DNA of 64,000 nucleotides from CAVRXT01 sp963725655 (GTDB lineage: Bacteria; Acidobacteriota; Terriglobia; Acidiferrales; UBA7541). Positions 1 through 8,620 of this stretch are shown here, piece by piece. Numbering within the stretch: position 1 is the first letter of the stretch; the number at the start of each line of letters is the position of its first letter. The notes below the pieces were generated by a model. That model searched no databases. It had not been told where the DNA came from and saw nothing but the letters and a program-made list of their open reading frames with translations. Made by a program: the position numbers and the translations under genes. The DNA lies in assembly GCA_963725655.1 (NCBI GenBank), contig CAVRYY010000001.1, positions 2,480,001 to 2,544,000 of the forward strand, read 5' to 3'.

Positions 1-821
1 ATCGGCGATTTCTTTCCGGGAATCACCGCCGCCGAAATTACTACGTCGTTCTCCGCCACCACTTTGGTAAACAGCTCGCGCTGTCTCCGGTAAAAATTCT
101 CGTCCTGATCCGTGGCGTAGCCGCGCGCGTCCTGCGCATCCTTCGCCTCCAGCGGAAGCTCCACAAATCTTCCCCCCAGGCTCTGCACTTGTTCTTTGGT
201 GGCTTGCCGCGTGTCATACGCCGACGTCACCGCGCCCAGCCGCCGGGCCGTGGCGATCGCCTGCAATCCCGCCACTCCCGCCCCGATGACGAAAACTCTT
301 CCCGGCGTGATCGTCCCCGCCGCGGTCGTCAGCATCGGGAAAATTCGCGGCAAGGTGTCGGCCGCCAGAATTACCGCCTTGTAGCCGCAAATCGTTCCCA
401 TTGACGACAGCGCATCCATGCCCTGCGCCCGCGTCGTTCGCGGAATCAGCTCCACCGAAAATGACGTAACGCCTCGCTCAGCAATGTCTTGGACCGTCTC
501 GAAGGACCCGAGCGGCCGCAGGAACCCGATCAAAACTTGCCCCGAGCGCAGCAGCGGCAGATCCTCTTTTCCGGTGCGGTCGTTCGATCCATAGCACAAG
601 ACCTGCAGCACCACGTCGGCCCCGCTGAAAACATCAGCTCGTTTGGCGACGATCTTCGCGCCTTTCGCGGCGTACTCCGCGTCGGGATACCCCGCCGAAA
701 AGCCTGCTCCCGCCTCGATCAGCACTTCCATGCCTGCCTTCACCAAGCTGGGAATCGCGGACGCCGATAAAGCTACTCGGCGCTCTCCTGGGAACGTTTC
801 TTTTGGCACCCCGATGATCAT
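1..821 (-). CDS. pntA: NAD(P) transhydrogenase subunit alpha (N-terminal part, cut by the window edge)
   Basis: Encodes the NAD(H)-binding alpha subunit of proton-translocating transhydrogenase, which exchanges hydride between NADH and NADP+ at the inner membrane. The reverse-strand reading frame opens with MIIGVPKE, the typical start of the alanine dehydrogenase/PntA N-terminal domain, and later shows a GAGVAGLQAIATARRLGA Rossmann stretch (an NAD-binding loop) followed by a conserved YDTR. The start ATG at 819-821 has a good Shine-Dalgarno (AGGGAGGG) just upstream. About 273 residues are visible and the C-terminal end lies beyond base 1, so it cannot be seen whether the membrane part is fused or encoded separately. 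Alanine dehydrogenase is the main alternative, but the YDTR motif after the Rossmann loop and the long insert after it favour PntA. Confidence 0.85.
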   Translation of the reverse strand, partial: MIIGVPKETFPGERRVALSASAIPSLVKAGMEVLIEAGAGFSAGYPDAEYAAKGAKIVAKRADVFSGADVVLQVLCYGSNDRTGKEDLPLLRSGQVLIGFLRPLGSFETVQDIAERGVTSFSVELIPRTTRAQGMDALSSMGTICGYKAVILAADTLPRIFPMLTTAAGTITPGRVFVIGAGVAGLQAIATARRLGAVTSAYDTRQATKEQVQSLGGRFVELPLEAKDAQDARGYATDQDENFYRRQRELFTKVVAENDVVISAAVIPGKKSP

Positions 822-1070
822 CCAGTTCCCTCCCTGCGTGAAGAAGCCACTGCATTTGCCGCTCTTTGACAATACCACCGTTTGCGCGGCGCGCCACCCG
901 CTGCCCCGCCCCTTAAATTACACAACACGATCCCTTCAACTCCTCCCCGCCCAATGCTACCCACGCCAAGAAGGCAAGGACCTCAACCTGAGAACGATCG
1001 ACTCGACGCGGGCTGCAATAGCTTCCTACCACCACATGAGCACAACATCGAAGCCTCCGTTCTGGAAAGG

Positions 1071-1162
1071 ACTGATTCTAAATAGCCTACCAGCGCCGCA
1101 ATCGTCATTTCGAATCGCAACACGTGTAGAGATTAGGTTTTTGAAGTCACTGATTCTAAATA
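1071..1162. repeat. 14-base direct repeat, two copies 78 bases apart
   Basis: ACTGATTCTAAATA is present exactly at 1071-1084 and 1149-1162 in an AT-rich patch. The bases around the copies differ, so it is not a long duplication. It could be a pair of binding sites, or chance in AT-rich sequence. Confidence 0.45.
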
Positions 1163-1225
1163 ATATACAAAATCCGAATCGCACCAAAATTAGGGTTATC
1201 GATGAACGTTAAACCCCTGCGAACG

Positions 1226-1262
1226 AAAAAAAGGGCCGGCGGCCCTAGCGGGCCACCGGCCC
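1226..1262 (-). terminator. Rho-independent terminator after the 1283-1741 gene
   Basis: A 13-base-pair stem (1233-1245 with 1250-1262, one C-A mismatch) with a four-base TAGC loop is followed on the minus strand by seven T (the A-run at 1226-1232). It lies 20 bases past the stop of the minus-strand hypothetical gene and closes the phosphatase transcript. Confidence 0.85.
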
Positions 1263-1282
1263 CTTTCGCACGAACCAGAATT

Positions 1283-1741
1283 TCAAGCGGCGGTGTGGCG
1301 AACCTTTAGTCCAATGGCGTAGCCGGATTTGGTGGATGGCGACTCATCCAACTGCTGGTCCGGGTGAAGGGCGAGCTCACGACCTTGGGGGAGGACCCGG
1401 ATCGAGAATTCGGAATCGAAGAATTTCTCCCAATGGACGCTGTTGCGTTCGAATCGGATCGGGTGCAATTGGCCCCGATTTCCACTGATAAGTTGTTGAT
1501 ACTCGACGTCTTCCGGCCGCAGGTCGTAGAGGACGTCCAAAAGCTCTCGGCGCGTGCAGCGGCCGTATTTTCTTTCGGCTTCGGTCAGAAGTGCCGGCAA
1601 CGTCGTGGTCCGACCCTGATGGAGGTTGGCAAGACCGTACTCTAAAACGAATTGCTTCAAGCTGTGACTCGGAATCACTGAGACCTCCTGTCCGTCAACT
1701 GATGTCCCATCAAAATAGAACAGATCGCCCGGCAAATCCAT
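1283..1741 (-). CDS. Hypothetical protein downstream of the SpoIIE-type phosphatase
   Basis: About 152 residues with no domain I recognise. It is soluble, mixed in composition, with no signal peptide or membrane segment. The most regular part is a charged helical stretch in the middle (EAERKYGRCTRRELLDVLYD). It follows the phosphatase gene at 1797 on the same strand with a short gap and ends just before a strong terminator, so the two are probably co-transcribed. The start is uncertain: the ATG at 1739-1741 is used here, but a TTG at 1775-1777 in the same frame would add 12 residues, and neither has a clear Shine-Dalgarno. A role as a partner of the phosphatase is only a guess from position. 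Confidence 0.55.
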   Translation of the reverse strand: MDLPGDLFYFDGTSVDGQEVSVIPSHSLKQFVLEYGLANLHQGRTTTLPALLTEAERKYGRCTRRELLDVLYDLRPEDVEYQQLISGNRGQLHPIRFERNSVHWEKFFDSEFSIRVLPQGRELALHPDQQLDESPSTKSGYAIGLKVRHTAA

Positions 1742-1796
1742 ACGGTGTTTTACGGATGAACCTTCGGGCAGGGGCAAGCCGCATGGTCAGGCGAGC

Positions 1797-2954
1797 CTAT
1801 CGGCTGTTGAATATCAGGTAGGTGATGTCGTCGTATTGGCGGGTGCTGCCGACATATTCGTCGACGCCCTTCATCAGATATTGCAGCGCATTCTGCGCGC
1901 TGCCTCGGGGCAGCGCGCCGATCGCGTCGAGCCAGCGCTGGTTGCCGTATTCTTCGCCGGTTTGGTTGATGGCTTCCACCACGCCGTCGGTGAAGAAAAT
2001 CAAGACGTCGCCCGGGTTCAGCACGGTGGTCCCGGTCTGAAATGTGGCCGACGAATCGATGCCCAATGGCAAGCCGCCGTCTTCGAGCAGTTCGACGCCG
2101 CCATTGGCACGGCGCAGGACCGGCGGGTTGTGCCCTGCGTTGACGTAGTTCAGGCCGCGCGTCGCTGGGTCGTACTCCGCGAGCACCGCGGTGGTGAAAC
2201 GCAGGCCGTCGAGGCTATGCGCGCTGGAGTAGCGATTCAGCCGCGCCACCAGATCGGCCAATGCCGCACCGTCACCGGCGATAGTCCGCAAGCTGGCTTG
2301 AAACGTGGCCATCAGCAGCGCTGCGGGAACGCTTTTGCCGGCCACGTCGGCAATCACGATCATCAGATTGCCGCCGTTGGGCTTTTCCGGGTTGGTATAA
2401 AACGCGTCGTAATAATCGCCGGCCACCGAATTCTGCGGCCGGGTGAAAAACGCGATGTCCCCGCCGGGCACTTCTGGCGGTTGCGAGGGAACCAGCCAGC
2501 TTTGAATTTCACGCGCGATTTCCAGGTCGCGCTTCATGATCACTTTGTCGGCCAGTTCGAGCGCCAGCAGTAGCAGCAGAATCAAGATGCCGAAGAAGAG
2601 GTATCGATCCCAGCCGCCGGAATGGCCGTCGCGTCCGGCCGAGGCCGAACCAATGAGGAATGCCAGCGCCAGGAGCAGCAGCACCCGCCGCGCGGGAGCA
2701 AGCTTCAGCAGCAGGGCCCAGAAAAACTGGCGGGCGATGTGCATCACGCGGCGCAGCCCGGATTTTTTGTTGGCTTCTTCCCAGTCGACATCCTTCTTGT
2801 AGAATCCGTAGGTGGCGCGCGCGTCCGCCGCGAATTGGGACCACAGTTCGTCGACCTGCCGGCCTTCGGAAACACGCTGCCAAAAATCGCGCAAACGCGA
2901 GCGGTTGGGCTTGCGTTCGCGAGCGGGAGGCAGTTGGACGGGAGCCGCAGGCAT
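1797..2954 (-). CDS. Membrane-anchored SpoIIE/RsbU-type PP2C protein serine phosphatase
   Basis: 385 residues. An N-terminal basic cytoplasmic stretch (about 1-80) is followed by two hydrophobic segments (about 88-106 and 118-137) and then a SpoIIE-family phosphatase domain from about 145 to the end. Visible hallmarks are EIQSWLVP, the metal-binding AGDYYDAFY, IADVAGKSVPAALLMA, YVNAGHNPP and FFTDGVVEA. Known members dephosphorylate STAS-domain anti-anti-sigma factors in partner-switching stress responses. No anti-sigma or STAS gene is nearby, so the substrate is unknown. There is no HAMP, GAF or PAS input domain; the only possible sensor is the membrane part. Confidence 0.88.
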   Translation of the reverse strand: MPAAPVQLPPARERKPNRSRLRDFWQRVSEGRQVDELWSQFAADARATYGFYKKDVDWEEANKKSGLRRVMHIARQFFWALLLKLAPARRVLLLLALAFLIGSASAGRDGHSGGWDRYLFFGILILLLLLALELADKVIMKRDLEIAREIQSWLVPSQPPEVPGGDIAFFTRPQNSVAGDYYDAFYTNPEKPNGGNLMIVIADVAGKSVPAALLMATFQASLRTIAGDGAALADLVARLNRYSSAHSLDGLRFTTAVLAEYDPATRGLNYVNAGHNPPVLRRANGGVELLEDGGLPLGIDSSATFQTGTTVLNPGDVLIFFTDGVVEAINQTGEEYGNQRWLDAIGALPRGSAQNALQYLMKGVDEYVGSTRQYDDITYLIFNSR

Positions 2955-3146
2955 CAGCGGGACGCATCCGGCAGATTTGGCTTCGGGTGGCAGAGCACGT
3001 GGGAATTGTATATCGGGTTGGGAGTTTTCGCGTTACTGCAGCATCGTGCTGAAAAAGAAGGCGACCCCGCCGGCCCTGAACGGGCCGGGGGGTCACTTGT
3101 GGGCATGTGCAGTATTGCTGGTGGGAGCCAGAGCAGCTTGTGGTCG

Positions 3147-3719
3147 TTAGTGAGCGCCGAAGCGGATCACCAAGCCGACGCCGATTCGGAAATTATTCTG
3201 GCGGGTGTTGACGCCGTTGTCGAAATGCGTGAGGTAGTAGTCGGCCTGAATCGCGCGCAGCATGATGTGCTCAGTGAGGCCGATGTCCAGTCCGCCGCCC
3301 GCGGTCATGGCGAAGGCGTTGGGCGATCCAGAAATGTTGGTGGTCCCGGGCGCCAGCGATCCGCTAGCGTGCGCGCCTCCAACCAGTACTTGGCCGAAGG
3401 GCTTGAAGCGGTCGAAGCCGCGGACGGTGTAGCGAGGGCCGGCCAGATACGAGGTGAGCATCAGGTCGCCGCTGCTGTCGGAGCCGTGCTGGCTAGCCAC
3501 TTCGCCGACGATGCCGAATGAGCGAGTGAGATTCACGCCCAACCACGCACTGCCGCCGTTCAGCGCGAAGCACCCGCAGCCGCCCGGAGGCGCGTTGGTA
3601 TGGACGTAGTTGTAGTTGGCGCCGATGTCGAGCGACTGCGCGGCGGCCGGCGCCGAAGTGAGGACGAAAAATCCGAACGTCACTGCCATCACCGTGAGTA
3701 TTTGGGCTAGTTTGCGCAT
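3147..3719 (-). CDS. Small outer membrane beta-barrel protein
   Basis: 190 residues. A clear signal peptide (MRKLAQIL, hydrophobic core, cleavage after APAAAQ at about residue 25) is followed by alternating hydrophobic/polar strands of an 8-stranded OmpA/OmpW-like barrel. It ends in GLVIRFGAH, an amphipathic last strand. The frame is open upstream to 3989, but the ATG at 3717-3719 is chosen because it has an AAGGA ribosome-binding site and starts directly at the signal peptide. It lies 56 bases downstream of the big surface protein gene and may share its transcript. The precise role is unknown. Confidence 0.75.
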   Translation of the reverse strand: MRKLAQILTVMAVTFGFFVLTSAPAAAQSLDIGANYNYVHTNAPPGGCGCFALNGGSAWLGVNLTRSFGIVGEVASQHGSDSSGDLMLTSYLAGPRYTVRGFDRFKPFGQVLVGGAHASGSLAPGTTNISGSPNAFAMTAGGGLDIGLTEHIMLRAIQADYYLTHFDNGVNTRQNNFRIGVGLVIRFGAH

Positions 3720-3775
3720 GTCCGTTGTCCTTGGCCTTTGTCGTCTGAAGTTTTGTCCGTGCATCGCTGCGCGCC

Positions 3776-6748
3776 TTACTTCACCACGATGGTGACGGTG
3801 GTGGAGGGATGGTGCGATCCGCTTGTTCCGGTGACGGTGAGCACGTAAGAACCCAGCGTGGTGCTGGGGCCGCCGGCGAAGCCGCCGCTGCATCCGGAGA
3901 TCAACATTGCGACGCCCGCGAATCCGGCGAGCGCACCAGCGAGCCTGAGCTTGCGCGGAACGCGGGTGAGCAGGAACGCCGCACCGCAAAGAGCGAACGC
4001 CACGCCGATCGGCGCGAACGGGATGAGCGGAGTGCCCGGGAATTTCGGCGCACGCGCGGGAACGTTGACCGCTTTCGCCGCAAGCGTAACGGTCATCACA
4101 GTGGTTGCACCGGTGGATCCGGGGATCACCGTGGGCGGATTGAACGTTGCGGTGGCTCCCGGCGGCAAACCGGTGACCGACATCGTCACCACCGCGTTGT
4201 ACGCGCCGCCGATAGGCGGCACGGTGATCGTAATGTTGACGGAGCCGCCTTGGGTGAGTGAGTACGGAGTGGGGGGCGCCGCGATAGTGTAGGTAACGCC
4301 CTCGGGCGTTACGGTGAAGGCAAACACGGAAGAAGTGGATGCCGCAAATCCGGCGTTACCCGAGTACACCGCGGTGAGGTTGTTTGCACCGGCCGGAAGA
4401 CTGCTGGTGGTGAACGTGGCGACGCCGGATGAATTTACGGTGCCACTGCCGAGAAGCGTTGAGCCGTCGTAAAAGCTGACGGTGCCAGCAGGACTTCCGG
4501 TTGGCGCAGGGCTCACGGTTGCGGTGAGGGTGACGGATTGGCCGACCGTCGCTGGGCTCGGCGACGCGTCGAGCGTTGTGGAGGTCGCTGCCTGCATCAC
4601 GTTCTCGATGAGCGGAGCGGAGGTGGAGTTGATAAACGCGGCATTGCCGGAATAAATTGCGGTGATGCCGTCGGCTCCGGAGGGGAGCCCGTTGGTGGAG
4701 AACGTGGCGACGCCCGACGAGTTGACGGCTGTAGTGCCCAACAAGGTGGCGCCGTTGTAGAAGCTCACGGTTCCGGTTGGGTTGCCCGTCGGTGCCGGGG
4801 TGACCGTCGCTGTGAAGGTGACTGACTGGCCCGCCGTGGCCGGATTAAGGCTCGTCGACAGTGTGGTGGCGGTGGCAGTCTGCGGGAGGTCGAGCAACGG
4901 CACGGTGGTGGATACGCTGGCCGCGCGGCCAGAATCACCGGGATAGCTGGCCAAGACGTAGTCGGTACCGTCGCCGTATACGGCAACGCCCGTGGCCGTG
5001 GCGGTTTCCGATATTTGCTGGAGAATGATGGAGGCGGTGTTGGCTTGGTCGGCGGTGGCGATGTCGAGCAATCCGTCGCTGTTGTAATCCGCCAGAGCCA
5101 CGTTGATCGGGCCGTTGCCAACGCTATAATCGGTCTTGGCGGCGAAGGTGCCGTCGCCATTTCCGATCAGCACGCTGACCAGACCATCGTCGCCGGTATC
5201 CGCAACCACCAAATCCAGGATGCCGTCATTGTTTACGTCGCCGAGGGCCAGCCCTTGCGGAGAGTCGCCGACGGTATATAGGACCGCGTCTTGAAAGGTT
5301 CCGTCATTGTTGCCGAGCAGCACACACGCGTTGGCGTTGAAGCCGCCGGGAATCACCAGGTCGACGGTTCCATTCCCGCGCAGGTCTCCGCTGGTGAGGT
5401 ACCACGGGTAAACGCCTTTGGTCAGTTCGACCACCGTTTCTGTACCAAAGGTTCCGTTGCCGTTGCCGAGCAAGATGCTGACGGTCTGGTCGTCGCGGTT
5501 GCCTACTGCGAGGTCAAGCGCATGGTCGTTGTTGAAGTCGGCGATGGTGACGCCGATGGGGTCATGCCCGACGCCGTAGGTCACCTGCGCCTGGAACGTG
5601 CCGTCGCCCACTCCGATCAGCACGCTGACCGTATTGTCTGAATTATTGACCACCACCAAATCCGGGTAGCCATCCCGGTTGACGTCGGCGACCGCGATAC
5701 CGTTGGGATCATTCCCGGTGGCAAAGGTCGTCTGGGCCTGAAAGGTGCCGTTGCCATTGCCGAGCAAAACGCTGACGGTAGCGTCGCCTTCGTTGGTTAC
5801 CGCGAGGTCGACGTTGCCGTCGTGATTGAAGTCAGACACCACGACGCTTTGGGGATAGCTGCCAACGCTGTACTGCACGGCAGGGAGAAACGTGCCATCG
5901 CCTACGCCGAGGGAGACGCTTATGGTGCCCGTATACACATCGTTGAGAACCACCAGGTCGGGGATGCCATCGTTGTTGAAGTCACCGGTGGCTACGAATT
6001 GCGCCGTCTCTTCACCGGTAATCGGCGATCCCGGCGATGGAAGAAAATCTCGGCTCAGCGTCGCGGGATCGAGTGCCGCGGTGGCTGCGACTACGTTGTT
6101 GTTGGTGGTGTCAATAAAGGAGACGGTTGCGGCCATGGGCGGTTTGCCGAACGCACTTGCGGTGCCCACCAGCGTATAGTTTCCGACGCTTCCGGTAGCG
6201 CCGATGGCGGTTGCGGAAGCATACAGGTTACCGGGATTGCCGTTGACGGTGAGCGCCTGGGCGGTGGAAGTGCTGGCCAGCACGCCGTAAGAGAGATAGC
6301 CCTGGTAGATCGCATCGATGCTGTAGGTGCCCACGCCCAAGGTGAGGTTGGTGACCGCAGTTCCGGCGCTGGTGACTTGCGCGGTGCCCAGAACGGCAGC
6401 GCCGTCGCAGCGCGCTGCGGTCGCGTCGCAGAAGACCACCACCCCCCTGGTAACGGGGGGATCGGCGACGACGGTGGCGGTAAGCTGCACCGACGCGCCG
6501 GCCAGAAGACTGTTGGACGATAACGCCAGGGTAGTGGCGGTGGGCGTGTCGCAGCCGCCGGCGTACGCGGGCGCGACTGGGCCGCAGGCGACTATGACAA
6601 TAATGATCGCCGCGAGAGCCGTGCGCACAGTACGCTGCACATGGAAGAAGTGACCATGGCCGGCTTGTCGCGCAGGCTCGTCATGGCTGATGACAAGAGT
6701 CCGTAGAGCATGCAGAAATCGATACATCGGTTGGTTCTGTGTGGTCAT
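3776..6748 (-). CDS. Exported FG-GAP/VCBS repeat and Ig-like domain surface protein
   Basis: 990 residues. A long N-terminal signal sequence (hydrophobic core about 43-62, ending PAYAG) is followed by one Ig-like domain (about 65-165). Seven FG-GAP/VCBS repeats with calcium-binding DxNxDG-type loops follow (about 240-590; the fourth and fifth copies are degenerate, DFNNDHALDL and DLRGNGTVDL). Then come two Ig-like domains of the GTVSFYNGxTLLG type (about 640-820) and another beta domain. Near the C terminus are two hydrophobic helices (about 909-927 and 935-951), the second ending ISGC-SGG at Cys953, then a last beta-strand pair. Repeats of this type make beta-propellers used in adhesion. The last 85 residues are unusual because they resemble an internal lipoprotein signal peptide. 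Confidence 0.85.
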   Translation of the reverse strand: MTTQNQPMYRFLHALRTLVISHDEPARQAGHGHFFHVQRTVRTALAAIIIVIVACGPVAPAYAGGCDTPTATTLALSSNSLLAGASVQLTATVVADPPVTRGVVVFCDATAARCDGAAVLGTAQVTSAGTAVTNLTLGVGTYSIDAIYQGYLSYGVLASTSTAQALTVNGNPGNLYASATAIGATGSVGNYTLVGTASAFGKPPMAATVSFIDTTNNNVVAATAALDPATLSRDFLPSPGSPITGEETAQFVATGDFNNDGIPDLVVLNDVYTGTISVSLGVGDGTFLPAVQYSVGSYPQSVVVSDFNHDGNVDLAVTNEGDATVSVLLGNGNGTFQAQTTFATGNDPNGIAVADVNRDGYPDLVVVNNSDNTVSVLIGVGDGTFQAQVTYGVGHDPIGVTIADFNNDHALDLAVGNRDDQTVSILLGNGNGTFGTETVVELTKGVYPWYLTSGDLRGNGTVDLVIPGGFNANACVLLGNNDGTFQDAVLYTVGDSPQGLALGDVNNDGILDLVVADTGDDGLVSVLIGNGDGTFAAKTDYSVGNGPINVALADYNSDGLLDIATADQANTASIILQQISETATATGVAVYGDGTDYVLASYPGDSGRAASVSTTVPLLDLPQTATATTLSTSLNPATAGQSVTFTATVTPAPTGNPTGTVSFYNGATLLGTTAVNSSGVATFSTNGLPSGADGITAIYSGNAAFINSTSAPLIENVMQAATSTTLDASPSPATVGQSVTLTATVSPAPTGSPAGTVSFYDGSTLLGSGTVNSSGVATFTTSSLPAGANNLTAVYSGNAGFAASTSSVFAFTVTPEGVTYTIAAPPTPYSLTQGGSVNITITVPPIGGAYNAVVTMSVTGLPPGATATFNPPTVIPGSTGATTVMTVTLAAKAVNVPARAPKFPGTPLIPFAPIGVAFALCGAAFLLTRVPRKLRLAGALAGFAGVAMLISGCSGGFAGGPSTTLGSYVLTVTGTSGSHHPSTTVTIVVK

Positions 6749-7053
6749 GGAAGGGGCCCTCGTCCAAGAAAGTTAAGCTGAGTCACGGATCAAACTGCCT
6801 ACTGTGGTAGGCCCAAGTTATCGGCGGGCAGCGCGAAGGTCCATAGACCGCCGCCCTCGATTGATAGCTAAGCGTCACTTGACCGGAGCGGTACCAGCGA
6901 GGAAACGAGAGTGCAACCAACATAGCGGGGCATGACTCTTCACAATAGCGACAACTTTTGACTACAGCTTTGCAGGTAGCCGGCTGGGAAGCGGGCAGTA
7001 TGTTGTTCGACACAGGTTGCGAGACGGAAATCGCGGAAAGCGCGGAACGAAAG
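6749..7053. other. Intergenic region upstream of the surface protein gene
   Basis: Holds the presumed promoter of the FG-GAP protein gene and the 3' flank of the 58-residue protein gene. I see no open frame with coding character, no hairpin with a T-tract, and no clear -35/-10 pair. Confidence 0.4.
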
Positions 7054-7230
7054 TTAGTGCGAGAAAGGGTAGATGACCCAGGCGATGCCGACGCCGATGC
7101 CCAGGAACATCAGAAATGTCCAGGCGGCGGAGCGAACGCGTTCTTCGGTGTTGCCGCGATGAAGAGCGCCGAGGGCCAGCGACGACATCAGCGCGAAGAG
7201 CGCCATCAATTGGAAGTGGGTGAGCTTCAT
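7054..7230 (-). CDS. 58-residue two-helix membrane protein of unknown function
   Basis: The minus strand reads MKLTHFQLMALFALMSSLALG, a charged loop (HRGNTEERVRS), then AAWTFLMFLGIGVGIAWVIY and PFSH. These are two hydrophobic helices joined by a basic loop, with no signal-peptidase site. The frame is short but its composition is clearly that of a membrane protein. The start at 7228-7230 lies 17 bases downstream of the tRNA-Ala gene on the same strand, so it may be transcribed with the tRNA. Function unknown. Confidence 0.7.
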   Translation of the reverse strand: MKLTHFQLMALFALMSSLALGALHRGNTEERVRSAAWTFLMFLGIGVGIAWVIYPFSH

Positions 7231-7247
7231 TTGGCGATTGCGATTTT

Positions 7248-7323
7248 TGGTGGACGGTAGGGGATTCGAACCCCCGGCCTCCTCGTTGCGAACGAGGCGC
7301 TCTCCCAGCTGAGCTAACCGCCC
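7248..7323 (-). tRNA. tRNA-Ala (anticodon CGC)
   Basis: A full cloverleaf reads on the minus strand: acceptor stem GGGCGGT with ACCGTCC, D arm TAGCTCAGCTGGGAGAGC, anticodon arm CCTCG-TTCGCAA-CGAGG with anticodon CGC, and T arm GGGGGTTCGAATCCCC. The acceptor stem has the G3-U70 pair that identifies alanine tRNA. The 3' CCA is encoded (7248-7250). Confidence 0.97.
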
Positions 7324-7471
7324 ACTGGGACACTATTCTAGCAAAGCCTGATTGGAAGTGCGAAATTTGCGCGGCGACACTCAAGCCTTTTGTAAACAGC
7401 CCCTCCGGTTGCCAATCGAAAACGTGATGTAGCGACCATCGCCGGACATCGGGAAGGGGTGAAAGATTCGG

Positions 7472-8434
7472 TCACCGCTCATTGGGTTTCCGGATAGTTT
7501 CCTGCGTTTGAACAGCAAAGAGCAGGAAGTCGGAAAAAGTGTGTTCGACAATCATTCTGCGCTTGGCGTAATCCGTGTATGACACCGCAAATTGGGGCAA
7601 CCAGAGTTCCACATTTAGCGAATGAGATCTTACCGTCGCGTAATCCACCGAGATCGCGATCTCGCTTAGATCAATCATCAGAATCGGTTCAACCAGATTC
7701 GTTTCGAGATGTATCACCTGACCGGAGTCGGCGGCGATCCAGGCGCGACCCTTGATACGGAGCGGGCGGAGTTCCGTTGCGTTAGCACTTCGCGGGTAGC
7801 CTTCCGTTGGGGTTTCCATGGTTAGAGTGCGGGGGCGTTTCCCTTTCATTTGGCGAAAATGAACGAGCCACGCGGGCTGATGATTCCATTGCGTGGCACC
7901 CTCGCAGCGCATCTCGTAGTCACCTTGAAGCGCAGGATGAAAGATCAGGGCTAAGACCGGTAGCCCTTTATCTAGAATGGAGGTGAGCTCGGCCTCGGAC
8001 CCCGCAAGGGGCGTGCGGATTTCGTGAACGTTGAAAGGCTCGGATTGTTTTCCAAAATCAACCAGATACTCAAACTTCGTTGCGAGATACATCTCTCGCA
8101 CGCCCAGTCGATCTGTTTGCTGGTAGCGGATCTGCTCCTTCGCGGTGAATTTCTGAAGATGGTCGAGGAGTTCGTCGGCGCGTTGTCCGGCCTGTGTCAG
8201 GACATCGGGAAGCGAGCAGGACGGCGTCGCGGAGAGAGACAGAATGGGGGCGTCCACGCGAGGCGGATCCCAGCGTAATGCGGATGATTTCTTTTGTTTT
8301 TCTTGAGGCGAGTTGGCTGGCGAGCTTGTGGTAACCGCAATGGTCAAGAACAGCCCAACTGCGCCGAGGATGGCAAACGTTGTGAACTGGGGGCTTCCGA
8401 GGGTGCGCCTCGAAAGGGGATGGCGATGACTCAT
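7472..8434 (-). CDS. Exported protein of unknown function
   Basis: About 320 residues. An N-terminal basic stretch and one hydrophobic helix (about residues 15-35, FAILGAVGLFLTIAVTTSS) indicate export or membrane anchoring. A Gln/Lys-rich linker and a globular mixed alpha/beta region follow. Phrases such as RIKGRAWIAADSGQVIHLET and DYATVRSHSLNVELWLPQ suggest the LolA/outer-membrane-lipoprotein-sorting style of beta structure, which is a weak structural guess. The frame is open to 8467, where an ATG would add 11 residues; the ATG at 8432-8434 is chosen because it begins directly before the basic/hydrophobic signal. It is divergent from the exported protein gene at 8621. Confidence 0.65.
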   Translation of the reverse strand: MSHRHPLSRRTLGSPQFTTFAILGAVGLFLTIAVTTSSPANSPQEKQKKSSALRWDPPRVDAPILSLSATPSCSLPDVLTQAGQRADELLDHLQKFTAKEQIRYQQTDRLGVREMYLATKFEYLVDFGKQSEPFNVHEIRTPLAGSEAELTSILDKGLPVLALIFHPALQGDYEMRCEGATQWNHQPAWLVHFRQMKGKRPRTLTMETPTEGYPRSANATELRPLRIKGRAWIAADSGQVIHLETNLVEPILMIDLSEIAISVDYATVRSHSLNVELWLPQFAVSYTDYAKRRMIVEHTFSDFLLFAVQTQETIRKPNER

Positions 8435-8620
8435 TTTTTGTGGCGCTGGAGGCCCGGCACCGATCATCTGGAATCCGGCCTCACCGCAATCGGATGATAC
8501 CAGTTCTGGGGTAAATTCGTTGTGTCAAGGAAGCGAAGCGCGTACCATGCGCAAGGCTAGAGGTTCCCAACGGAATTCTGGACTACCGCTTCAATCGTTC
8601 GTATTCACGGAGGAGGATAC

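Larger units (their letters stand above)
822..1282. other. Intergenic region with a short direct repeat
   Basis: No convincing gene. It is the upstream region of the transhydrogenase gene and becomes AT-rich around 1050-1200, unlike its surroundings. The 14-base word ACTGATTCTAAATA occurs at 1071-1084 and again at 1149-1162. A terminator lies at the right end. Confidence 0.5.

Noticed and set aside
1836..2573. A 245-codon plus-strand frame opposite the SpoIIE-type phosphatase gene
   Set aside because: Antisense shadow. The minus strand carries an unmistakable phosphatase domain and this translation is Arg/Gly/His-rich.
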